A stretch of 64,000 nt of DNA from contig CACZMF010000008.1 of the NCBI GenBank assembly GCA_902782225.1, forward strand, positions 23,033-87,032. Direction: 5' to 3'. The stretch is from an uncultured Bacteroidia bacterium. Lineage in GTDB: Bacteria > Bacteroidota > Bacteroidia > Bacteroidales > UBA932. Below the pieces are notes generated by a model. The model did not search any database. It had not been told where the DNA came from and saw nothing but the letters and a program-made list of their open reading frames with translations. The translations under genes and the position numbers were made by a program. This document shows positions 24,999 through 32,330 of this stretch, one piece after another (positions within the stretch are counted from its first letter, which is position 1; each line of letters opens with the position of its first letter).

Positions 24999-25625
24999 AT
25001 GCTTATGGAAATAGAGTGGAATTTGATATTACGGCTGTTCATCGCCGGAATGCTTGGCGGCCTGATAGGCTTCGAGCGTGAATTCAGGGCCAAGGAGGCG
25101 GGTCTCCGCACACATTTCATCGTGGCTCTGGGCAGCGCCTTGTTCATGATAATATCGCAGTACGCCTTCACGGGCCGCTTTGATGCCGCCCGCGTGGCCG
25201 CGCAGGTGGTGTCCGGCATTGGTTTCATCGGCGCCGGAGTGATTATCTTCCAGAAGAACGTGGTGCGCGGCGTCACGACTGCGGCCGGCCTCTGGGTCGC
25301 GGCGGCCATCGGCCTCGCCTGCGGCGCAGGAATGTATGCCGTGGCGGTGGCGGCGTCCCTGTTCACCATCATCTGCCTGGAGACCATGCACATAATTACC
25401 CGCAGATATGGCGAGAAAAGCGTTATGCTTACCATCTCCCCCATCACGGGCGAGAAGCTGACCGGAATCCTGGACCAGATCCGCAAGGCGAAATTCGAGA
25501 TCGACTCCTTCAGCCTGTCCGACGACACTGCCTCGATCAGCCTGCGCATGCGCCAGCGCAACTACCAGGCTGCCATAGGAAAGCTCCTGGAGATCACCAA
25601 GGGCTTCAAGGTGGAGATGTCCTGA
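24999..25625 (+). CDS. MgtC/SapB family inner-membrane protein
   Basis: 208 residues: four or five membrane segments with the family signature GGLIGFEREFRAKEAGLRTHFIVALGSALFMIIS (as GGLIGFERE then GLRTHFIVALGSAL) at residues 17-50, GIGFIGAGVI near 72, RGVTTAAGLWVAAAIG near 90, and an ACT-like cytoplasmic domain about 145-208. MgtC proteins are tied to magnesium limitation, ATP and phosphate homeostasis and inhibit F1Fo ATPase in Salmonella. Its start directly abuts the transporter stop. Confidence 0.92.
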   Translation: MLMEIEWNLILRLFIAGMLGGLIGFEREFRAKEAGLRTHFIVALGSALFMIISQYAFTGRFDAARVAAQVVSGIGFIGAGVIIFQKNVVRGVTTAAGLWVAAAIGLACGAGMYAVAVAASLFTIICLETMHIITRRYGEKSVMLTISPITGEKLTGILDQIRKAKFEIDSFSLSDDTASISLRMRQRNYQAAIGKLLEITKGFKVEMS

Positions 25626-25637
25626 GCCCTGCGAAAA

Positions 25638-25767
25638 GCGGGCAAGGCTCAGCGAAAGCGGGCAAGGTCCCATGAGAACGCTTAGACCTTGCCCGCTAAT
25701 CATGTCCTGACTAACCTCTGCTGCCATTCCCCGGGCAAGGTCCCCTACCTAAAATGAGACCTTGCCC
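25638..25767. repeat. Three copies of GGGCAAGG with two inverted copies forming two hairpins
   Basis: GCGGGCAAGG occurs at 25638 and in AGCGGGCAAGGTC (25657-25669), which pairs perfectly over 13 bases with 25685-25697 (15-base loop). GGGCAAGGTC (25733-25742) pairs perfectly over 10 bases with 25758-25767, again with a 15-base loop. It lies between the convergent mgtC and MBL genes. There is no T tract, so it is more like a REP-type element than a simple terminator. Confidence 0.7.
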
Positions 25768-25776
25768 AAGAGAAAG

Positions 25777-27000
25777 CTATAGTTCTACGACCTCACCGGC
25801 GTGGAGGATGTGGTAGTCGCCGGATTTGGCGTCGAGCACGAAGACCTGGTATGCCGTGCCGCCGTCATAGACGCGCACCACGACATGGCCGTACCAAGGC
25901 TCGAAATGCTTCCAAAGCTCCTCGCCCAAGCGCTCACGGCTGCCTTCGGTAGTGATATACAGTTTCCGGGGCGTATTATATGTAATGGGGTCCACCCAGC
26001 GGTCCAGGGTCCTGGAATAGGGATGGGTGCGGTTGGAGCACATCTCCACAATCACCTCAGGGCTGAGTTTCTTAAGGAAGTATCCGTTGGAAGACTCCTT
26101 CCAGCCATGATGATCGGGGTTCAGGAGGGTGACGTGCCTGCCTATCAGGTCGGCCACGGGGGTCTCGAAATCGCGGTGCTGAGCCTTGAAAGATTCCCAG
26201 GGGCCGCTGCCCAGGTCGCCACCGTTGTAGTAGCTGAATTTCCCATAGGTAAAAAGGACCACGCAGCTGAACATATTCTCATCGAATATTTCAGGGTCCT
26301 CGTCATACATACGCTTGGTCTTCAAACCTTTACCCGTATGGATATAGCCGTTGGCAGCAATGTTCCAGACCTCGAAATTCTTGCGGTAGCTGCGCTTGTC
26401 GTACTGAGGGCTGAACTGCTTTCGGCTGCCGATCCGGAACGCTTCCAAGACGGTACCGCAGCTGTCCCGCTGATACTTGCAGAAAGGAAAATAGCCTTCC
26501 AGAAAGAATTTCTCCCTCTTCTGCATATACTCCTCGGAAGGAATTGGTAGCTGTCCGCAGCAGGCGCGGTCCACTATCTTGTTGAAATGAATCTTCTCGC
26601 CCACTTCCGTGACACCGGCAATCCTGTATCCGTGGGAGCCTGGTTTGGAAATACCCATGGTCCCGGCATGGTCTCCATGATAATGAGTGAGGTAGAAATA
26701 ATCAACCGTGTCGCGGTGAGGCAAGCCCTCCGAGAAATCATGGATATACTTGGCAATCCACTCTCCCGGCCTCAGGCTGTCATTGGGCTGCGGCACGTGC
26801 CAGCCCGTGCCCACGTCGCCGGCGTCGGCCAGGATAGTGGTGCCGTCCGGCATGATAATGAATGAGGCATCTCCTCTGCCGGTGGCTATGAAATGTATGT
26901 CAAACATTCCTTTTTCCCATTTGGGAAGGAATTCCTGTGCTCCCAAATTTAAGGACAGGAGAATACATACTGCTGATAATATAATTCTCAACATCACCAT
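25777..27000 (-). CDS. Secreted metallo-beta-lactamase-fold hydrolase
   Basis: 407 residues from ATG 27000 (MVMLRIILSAV; ATG 26994 is equally possible), signal peptide ending near NLGAQ. The MBL core is clear: GRGDASFIIMPDGTTILADAG, the zinc motif LTHYHGDHAG near 107, and the later NPDHHGWKES. The arrangement is of the ComEC/Rec2 C-terminal type, seen also in stand-alone secreted hydrolases. The substrate is unknown; nuclease or phosphoesterase activity is plausible beside a nucleoside locus. It lies 122 bases after the beta-propeller-like gene. Confidence 0.85.
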   Translation of the reverse strand: MVMLRIILSAVCILLSLNLGAQEFLPKWEKGMFDIHFIATGRGDASFIIMPDGTTILADAGDVGTGWHVPQPNDSLRPGEWIAKYIHDFSEGLPHRDTVDYFYLTHYHGDHAGTMGISKPGSHGYRIAGVTEVGEKIHFNKIVDRACCGQLPIPSEEYMQKREKFFLEGYFPFCKYQRDSCGTVLEAFRIGSRKQFSPQYDKRSYRKNFEVWNIAANGYIHTGKGLKTKRMYDEDPEIFDENMFSCVVLFTYGKFSYYNGGDLGSGPWESFKAQHRDFETPVADLIGRHVTLLNPDHHGWKESSNGYFLKKLSPEVIVEMCSNRTHPYSRTLDRWVDPITYNTPRKLYITTEGSRERLGEELWKHFEPWYGHVVVRVYDGGTAYQVFVLDAKSGDYHILHAGEVVEL

Positions 27001-27122
27001 AGGGTTACCATACGAATGAACCGTCGTCATCAAAAGTCTCTGTCAACCCCTCAGGGCTTTCACAAAGCATGGATAATAAGACAACGGACAATTCACATTG
27101 AGGAGACTGATACATCAAATCT

Positions 27123-28418
27123 TCAATTAAGTTTGATTATTGTTGAACGCCAACTGGCAGAAGTAACCCCAACAAAAGGCCAAATGACACCTACGTACAC
27201 TTTTCCACGTCGGATTTTTATACCCTCCGGTTCAAGATAACCTGTTTGGGAAACACCAAGAGAAATGTAGTCCTCTGGATCATCGTCAAGGGCCAGGGCT
27301 TTGGCGGTTTGAATCACTTTACCATTGAAATCCACAATAGCTATCGCCATGTCCGGGCCGGACAAAAAATAGAGTTTGTCTTTATATACGCAAAAGCCTT
27401 GTTCGGGGCGTATTTTCCCATCAACAGAAGATGTGCCCTGAATAATAGCATCAGAAGGGAGGGTGAAACTTGCAACGGTCGGAATGGACGTTAGATCATG
27501 GGCGGAGACAGTAAGAGTAACCGTTTCTTCTACAGTTATTGGTCCCCCGCTGGGACCGCCTCTCTTGATTGGTCGCAAGGTTACATTTTTCTTAGGAGCC
27601 TTTACAGCCTCACTCAGCCTGACAATCTTGAAATCTTGGCCACCGCCATTGAGCGCAAGAAGATCATGCTCTGTATCGACTGCAGAAAGGACATAAGAAT
27701 AATCACCAAAATAATAATTGTCGCAATCTTCCGGCAAGTATTGCTTTCCTGGCTCGAACTTTATCCTAGAGATGAGTTGCTCACTTCGGTAATCCACTTC
27801 GGATAATTTCGAAGCAAAGTTGGATATCCACAGGTATTGATCTCCCCCATTCACAGGCTCCTCTACGGAAAAATTCGTTCCGTGGCCGGCATAATAAGCA
27901 TACATCGCCTCAACAGAACTTCCATTCGGTTTGATCCTCTGAAACTCCAGGGCATTTACAGTCTGCCCCCCGAACACTATGTCGCCGTCAAGAAGGACAT
28001 CAAAACTTTGCATAGCCTTATTACCAAGCAGCGCATTGTTGTTGGAATAAATCATCGACTGTGTCAGCTTTTGAGAATAATTAATCGTTATATTGTAGGA
28101 GACTCCTTCCACGAACACGGAAAAATCCGCACTGGAACTTCCACATACAGCTGTTATACGGGCAAAACCCGAGCCGACAGTGCTTAGCATCCCGGTAGAA
28201 GAAACAACGGCAACTGTAGTATTGTTACTGCTGTACTCAACACCGAGAGGATTGTTTTCCATATCGTATGGCTTTCCATCTATCATCAAAGTCAACTGCT
28301 TATCAACAGGATAATTCAGCGTAAGGCTCGATGGAGAGAAAGACATCGAAACTTCCTCCGGCACCGGGTCGCAGGAGAATAACGCCACAAAAAAAGCAAA
28401 AGCAAGAAGACGCTTCAT
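27123..28418 (-). CDS. Lipoprotein with Ig-like (BIG2) domain and beta-propeller-like region
   Basis: 431 residues from ATG 28418 (MKRLLAFAFFVALFSC, lipobox Cys16). Residues 20-100 form a BIG2-like Ig domain (SLTLNYPVDKQLTL, AVVSSTGMLSTVGSGFARITA). From 110 on are repeated strands such as YLWISNFASKLSEVDYRSEQ, YSYVLSAVDTEHDLLAL and GFCVYKDKLYFLSGPD, suggesting a propeller; it recalls Bacteroidetes proteins labelled helveticin-J-like, without proof. Base composition is visibly AT-richer than the core genes. A strong terminator upstream separates it from the long locus transcript. Confidence 0.65.
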   Translation of the reverse strand: MKRLLAFAFFVALFSCDPVPEEVSMSFSPSSLTLNYPVDKQLTLMIDGKPYDMENNPLGVEYSSNNTTVAVVSSTGMLSTVGSGFARITAVCGSSSADFSVFVEGVSYNITINYSQKLTQSMIYSNNNALLGNKAMQSFDVLLDGDIVFGGQTVNALEFQRIKPNGSSVEAMYAYYAGHGTNFSVEEPVNGGDQYLWISNFASKLSEVDYRSEQLISRIKFEPGKQYLPEDCDNYYFGDYSYVLSAVDTEHDLLALNGGGQDFKIVRLSEAVKAPKKNVTLRPIKRGGPSGGPITVEETVTLTVSAHDLTSIPTVASFTLPSDAIIQGTSSVDGKIRPEQGFCVYKDKLYFLSGPDMAIAIVDFNGKVIQTAKALALDDDPEDYISLGVSQTGYLEPEGIKIRRGKVYVGVIWPFVGVTSASWRSTIIKLN

Positions 28419-28424
28419 CACTAT

Positions 28425-28466
28425 AATAAAAGAAGTTGTGCGGGCGGAACCTGCCCGCACAACTTC
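28425..28466 (-). terminator. Rho-independent terminator at the end of the ribose/nucleoside locus transcript
   Basis: A perfect 14-bp stem, 28432-28445 pairing with 28453-28466, loop of 7, followed on the minus strand by TTTTATTATAG. It lies 12 bases after the stop of the gene at 28479-30539. Confidence 0.85.
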
Positions 28467-28478
28467 AAAGGGGATAAA

Positions 28479-30539
28479 CTAAAGGATCTTTTGGCAGCGC
28501 ACGGCAATCAACGTTGCTGCGCCCTGGTTTGTAACTATATTGTTATAGTGTTGTCCGGACTTTCCGGCATAATAATTCTGATACATTGTGCCGTAACGAG
28601 GGCTTGTCGAGGCATTCGACCAATAAAGGAAGCCGGAATCAGAAGACGTACTGTTATAACCCTTGATATATGCATTTGATCCGCTGTTGCTGGGGTTGGT
28701 GTCCCATCCACTGCCGGAGCAGTAATTGTTGGAAATCCAGTAATCATACTTGCCACCTCCCAGCGGGTATGCAACGCAACTGCCTCCATAGTAGGTCGGG
28801 TGATCATAAGTCGGATCTGCACTGTTGTGGTATTGTTTTACCGTATTGTATCTTTCCCAACGCTCGCCATTCATCATAACGTCCTCAAGGACAGACTGGT
28901 CACATACACGGTACCCGGCAGGACAAGGGTCATAAATTGTTTTCTTACCGTCACTGCCCCAGAGATTTGTCGGCATATTAAGCATCCAGCTGTTCGTTGT
29001 GCTGAGAAGATATGCCCTGTAAGGGTGCTTGATGGAATTCTCAATCGTGGAAAGGGCGTCTCCGGCAGCATTGGCGTCGCCGGGGCGGTATTTACCATAC
29101 TGATATTGACCGCCGGCTTCCCAGCCGCTACCGGCTTTCTGAGGAGTATTGTAGGCAAACGGGTCTTTGCGTCCCCACTGGAAGAGAGCACCATAGCAAT
29201 TGAGATCACCGCTTTCCGTGCTGCTGTCGGACAGAGTATAGCTTCCCATATCCTGACCTAGTGCACGGTCGAGCATAGTTACGCCATTGGGGTAGACCAC
29301 ATCATCAGGCTCATCGCCTGGACGATAACGCTGAACCATGAACGACCAGATAAGCTCTTTGTCAGCATTGTATATGCCTATGACACAGAAAGTGGTCTTA
29401 GGGTTTCCTGATGTCGAGAGGGTTTTAACTGAGAACTCGCAGTTGGAGTTGATTGTCTGATTGTCGTTCCTCGGCACAAAGTTGTCAACTGAGTCTGTCC
29501 AAACGTCAACTTTTTCTGCGCCGGTGCCTAGCTTAAGGAAAGAGGTCTGATTACGGTCTTTAAACATAATAAAACCATAATATGCGGGCTGGGAAACTTT
29601 GTTAAAGCGTCCCCTGGCCTTCACCTCATATGTGTATTCAACTTCAGAATCCTGAGTCCCAACGAAGAACATATTGGCCTCTCCATAAGCCCATCCGCCA
29701 AGAAGGTTACGGGTTTCAACGGGTTCGTACCACTGTGAGCAGGAGTTGGATGCCAGCGAAAGGTTCTCAAGCCTGATAGCGTTGACCTTCCCAGCCTGAA
29801 GAGTCTTTCCCTCGAACTTAACCGGGATGGTGATGGTCTGAGTATCATCGACCATTGTCGCCACCACGAAGAAGTCAGTTGCAGATACAACGGGTTTGGT
29901 GACAATAAACGCCTCCTGAGCTGAGGAAAGGGTAGCAGGGTTGTTGAAAGTAACCTCCGCATAATCAGAATCTTTTGCAAGGTCGGCCCCCTTAGAATAA
30001 ATCATTACGCTCTTGAGCTTCATGCTCGCAAAGGCCGAAGAAGAGACCGTTACCTTGGCAACTGCAGCAGTGTTGGTAAGAGAGAAAGGCACATTGCTGT
30101 CAGTAATAGTAATCGGTGCAGATTCGGCTGTTAACAAGCCCGTAACGTCTCTTGCGGCTGCACTATTAACGACTTGATCCGCAATCACTTCTTCAGGACC
30201 GTAACTAACGATAACTTCAGTACCGATGGTAATACCCTCCGTAGCAGGCATGTGGAATACTCCACTTTTTGTTCCGGCTCCGGACTGAAGGGTAGCTATT
30301 CCCTTCTTGGTGTTGTCCGCGGTGGATGTAATGGTTAACTGGTCTCCATCTGACCATAAAAGAGGATAAGCACCATTGGCTTTGTCTCCTACGGTCATTT
30401 TCGTTGTCAGATACTCACCCACAAAGGTTATACCTTCATCAGAATTCACAGGCTGAATAACCTCGGGCTGCTCTTTGTTGCAAGAGGCTGCAATGATCGC
30501 TGCTGCAGCGAAAGAAATTGCAAAGATTGTTTTTTTCAT
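28479..30539 (-). CDS. Surface lipoprotein: fimbrillin-like domain plus FISUMP domain
   Basis: 686 residues from ATG 30539 (MKKTIFAISFAAAAIIAASC, lipobox Cys20). Residues 30-265 are fimbrillin-like (LLWSDGDQLTITS is the WxxGD strand). A middle domain (about 280-410) begins WYEPVETRNLLGGWAYG and contains VKARGRFNKVSQPAYYGF. The C-terminal 415-686 is a FISUMP-type domain: NGVTMLDRALGQ, LFQWGRKDPFAYN, IYDPCPAGYRVCD, DSGFLYWSNA and a final AVRCQKIL. A paralogue of the same plan lies at 32331-34448. It is preceded by GGAGGG and by a 46-codon ORF. Role inferred: surface-exposed binding protein. Confidence 0.85.
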   Translation of the reverse strand: MKKTIFAISFAAAAIIAASCNKEQPEVIQPVNSDEGITFVGEYLTTKMTVGDKANGAYPLLWSDGDQLTITSTADNTKKGIATLQSGAGTKSGVFHMPATEGITIGTEVIVSYGPEEVIADQVVNSAAARDVTGLLTAESAPITITDSNVPFSLTNTAAVAKVTVSSSAFASMKLKSVMIYSKGADLAKDSDYAEVTFNNPATLSSAQEAFIVTKPVVSATDFFVVATMVDDTQTITIPVKFEGKTLQAGKVNAIRLENLSLASNSCSQWYEPVETRNLLGGWAYGEANMFFVGTQDSEVEYTYEVKARGRFNKVSQPAYYGFIMFKDRNQTSFLKLGTGAEKVDVWTDSVDNFVPRNDNQTINSNCEFSVKTLSTSGNPKTTFCVIGIYNADKELIWSFMVQRYRPGDEPDDVVYPNGVTMLDRALGQDMGSYTLSDSSTESGDLNCYGALFQWGRKDPFAYNTPQKAGSGWEAGGQYQYGKYRPGDANAAGDALSTIENSIKHPYRAYLLSTTNSWMLNMPTNLWGSDGKKTIYDPCPAGYRVCDQSVLEDVMMNGERWERYNTVKQYHNSADPTYDHPTYYGGSCVAYPLGGGKYDYWISNNYCSGSGWDTNPSNSGSNAYIKGYNSTSSDSGFLYWSNASTSPRYGTMYQNYYAGKSGQHYNNIVTNQGAATLIAVRCQKIL

Positions 30540-30556
30540 TTTTATTCCCTCCATCG

Positions 30557-30697
30557 TTACCATTCAACTTCAACAAGATCCTCGGTGTCAACATTTTTGA
30601 CATTATCCGAACCAACGAGCATATTCTTACAAACTTGAATATGCACGACACTTACCTTAGGGGGCAAGTACTTTAATGAGTTGTTTTTAGATGTCAT
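30557..30697 (-). CDS. 46-residue small protein upstream of the fimbrillin-FISUMP gene
   Basis: ATG 30697, TAA 30557-30559. Features: a Lys/Asn-rich start, YLPP at residues 10-13, a hydrophobic segment VSVVHIQV, the core NMLVGSD at 25-31, an acidic tail and C-terminal Trp. No signal peptide. It ends 17 bases before the lipoprotein ATG, with ATGGAGGGA between them. Two more ORFs of the same plan lie at 48679-48807 and 52365-52520. Function unknown; possibly a coupled or secreted peptide. Confidence 0.6.
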   Translation of the reverse strand: MTSKNNSLKYLPPKVSVVHIQVCKNMLVGSDNVKNVDTEDLVEVEW

Positions 30698-30730
30698 AAT
30701 AAAACTGTTTTTAAAAAATAATATAATAAC

Positions 30731-32317
30731 TTATTCTTCGCCTATAAATGCAGAGAACTGGAAAAGTGCTTGAATATCTATCAATGTACAACTAATCCAG
30801 ACATCTTTGGCAGGCTCCCTGTCGTAGCGTTCGTTCCAGACGGTGGGAATCCTGCCACTCCTGATATCCTGAACCACCGTCATATTGTCCATCATCGCCT
30901 TGGCTTTAGCATAATAGAGCTTATCGCCTGTCGCTTTGTAGAGAGCGAGCCAGCCAGTTGCCATATTGGCGGCCGAATCATCGACAGGGACGCGATATTT
31001 GTGCTGCTCCCAAACACCCGGAAGGCTGTTGACCCGGAAGCCATCTTTTCCTTTGTCCGAATCCCAAAGAACAAATTGATCCTCGCTAAAGTTGATTACG
31101 TCCTTAGCCAATTCCACCAATTCAGGGGTGCGGTTTCCATTCTCAAGCGCATATGTGAGATAAGGGACGCCAGTCCAATGTGTGAGGTTTTCATAAGGTT
31201 TGCGGCCTTCGATGCCTACATCTTCAAACTGGCCGACCATCTCGAATCTGGCATATGCGACTGTATTCATCCAGTTCTCTGCTTTGATGCGGGCACTCTC
31301 AAATTCATCTATGCCGAATTGGTCGTGCAACCTTTTAAAGACATAAAGGACAGGATGCAGACTGGCATTGACTTCATTGACCGGCTCACCCGTAGCCACT
31401 ACCAGCTTCATTGGGATAGAACCGTCCGGGCGCTGTATTCTGGTATAAGTACGTGCAATTCCAAGAGTATGATCCAAGTATTTCTGATCACCCGTGTACT
31501 GATACAGATCCAGCAACGCCATGGCAGCCTTTGCAGCTTCCATACTCATCGTTTTTCCCTTGTTGCTTTCTTTAGCAGAAGCCTGCAGGTTGCCATAGTA
31601 CGTAGGCGGGAAATATGCAAGGGGCGCCCCATCGGGCTGGCTGACCCGCATCAAGAATTCCCCGGCCTTTTTAGCTATCGCAAGGGCCTGCGGGCCTTGT
31701 TTTTCGGAATAATTTGTCAACATCAGCTCGCAACGTATGGTAGCACTTACTGTCTTGCAAGGATATGTATTATTGTGAAAGGACATATCCGGCTCATCGT
31801 TGCGTTCCCATGAGAGAGTGCAAGGAAGATGATGAATAAACATGAGCGCTTTAATGGCCGCCTCCTTATAACTCCTGGTCTTATCGTGATATGGTCCTTT
31901 ATAAGGATAGTCCCGGCGGAACTTACGCTCACCGGCAAGACCAACTACGTTTCTTTTTGCGTCAATTCCTTCAACCTTCAGTACAACGTCTCCCACTGGA
32001 AGATTCTTCCATATTGGAGAGAGGGAAAGGTTAGGCCGCTTGGCAGTGAAAGAAAAGTCCTTTCCATTAACTGTCGCAGTGTACAGATACGAAGACGCGC
32101 CTTCCACTTCCTTAAAATCAAAAGCAGGAGCGTAAAGGAAACGAATGGAATACCCGTTCCAGAAAGGGTTTTTACCCTCGTACCCGGGTCTCACAGGCTT
32201 GCTGTACTTCTTCTGTGCCCGTGCATTCAACTGTTTATAGTTGAGCGTCGGAGCCTGCGCCTGAGCACCACAGATTAATACCCAAGCCAAAAAAAACGTG
32301 ACAAAAAACCGATTCAT
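30731..32317 (-). CDS. Secreted alpha/alpha-toroid protein, probable glycoside hydrolase-like enzyme
   Basis: 528 residues, signal peptide MNRFFVTFFLAWVLICGAQA. Residues 60-135 form a fibronectin-III-like sandwich (FDFKEVEGASSYLYTATVNG, LPVGDVVLKVEGIDA). The remainder is helical with paired repeats typical of a six-hairpin toroid: AIAKKAGEFLMRVSQPDG, AAKAAMALLDLYQYTGDQKYLDH, GIARTYTRIQRPDGSIP, MATGWLALYKATGDKLYYAKAKAMMDNM. I could not match it to a numbered glycosidase family. It lies between the two fimbrillin-FISUMP genes, 13 bases after one of them. Confidence 0.7.
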   Translation of the reverse strand: MNRFFVTFFLAWVLICGAQAQAPTLNYKQLNARAQKKYSKPVRPGYEGKNPFWNGYSIRFLYAPAFDFKEVEGASSYLYTATVNGKDFSFTAKRPNLSLSPIWKNLPVGDVVLKVEGIDAKRNVVGLAGERKFRRDYPYKGPYHDKTRSYKEAAIKALMFIHHLPCTLSWERNDEPDMSFHNNTYPCKTVSATIRCELMLTNYSEKQGPQALAIAKKAGEFLMRVSQPDGAPLAYFPPTYYGNLQASAKESNKGKTMSMEAAKAAMALLDLYQYTGDQKYLDHTLGIARTYTRIQRPDGSIPMKLVVATGEPVNEVNASLHPVLYVFKRLHDQFGIDEFESARIKAENWMNTVAYARFEMVGQFEDVGIEGRKPYENLTHWTGVPYLTYALENGNRTPELVELAKDVINFSEDQFVLWDSDKGKDGFRVNSLPGVWEQHKYRVPVDDSAANMATGWLALYKATGDKLYYAKAKAMMDNMTVVQDIRSGRIPTVWNERYDREPAKDVWISCTLIDIQALFQFSAFIGEE

Positions 32318-32330
32318 AATTTAAAAAATC

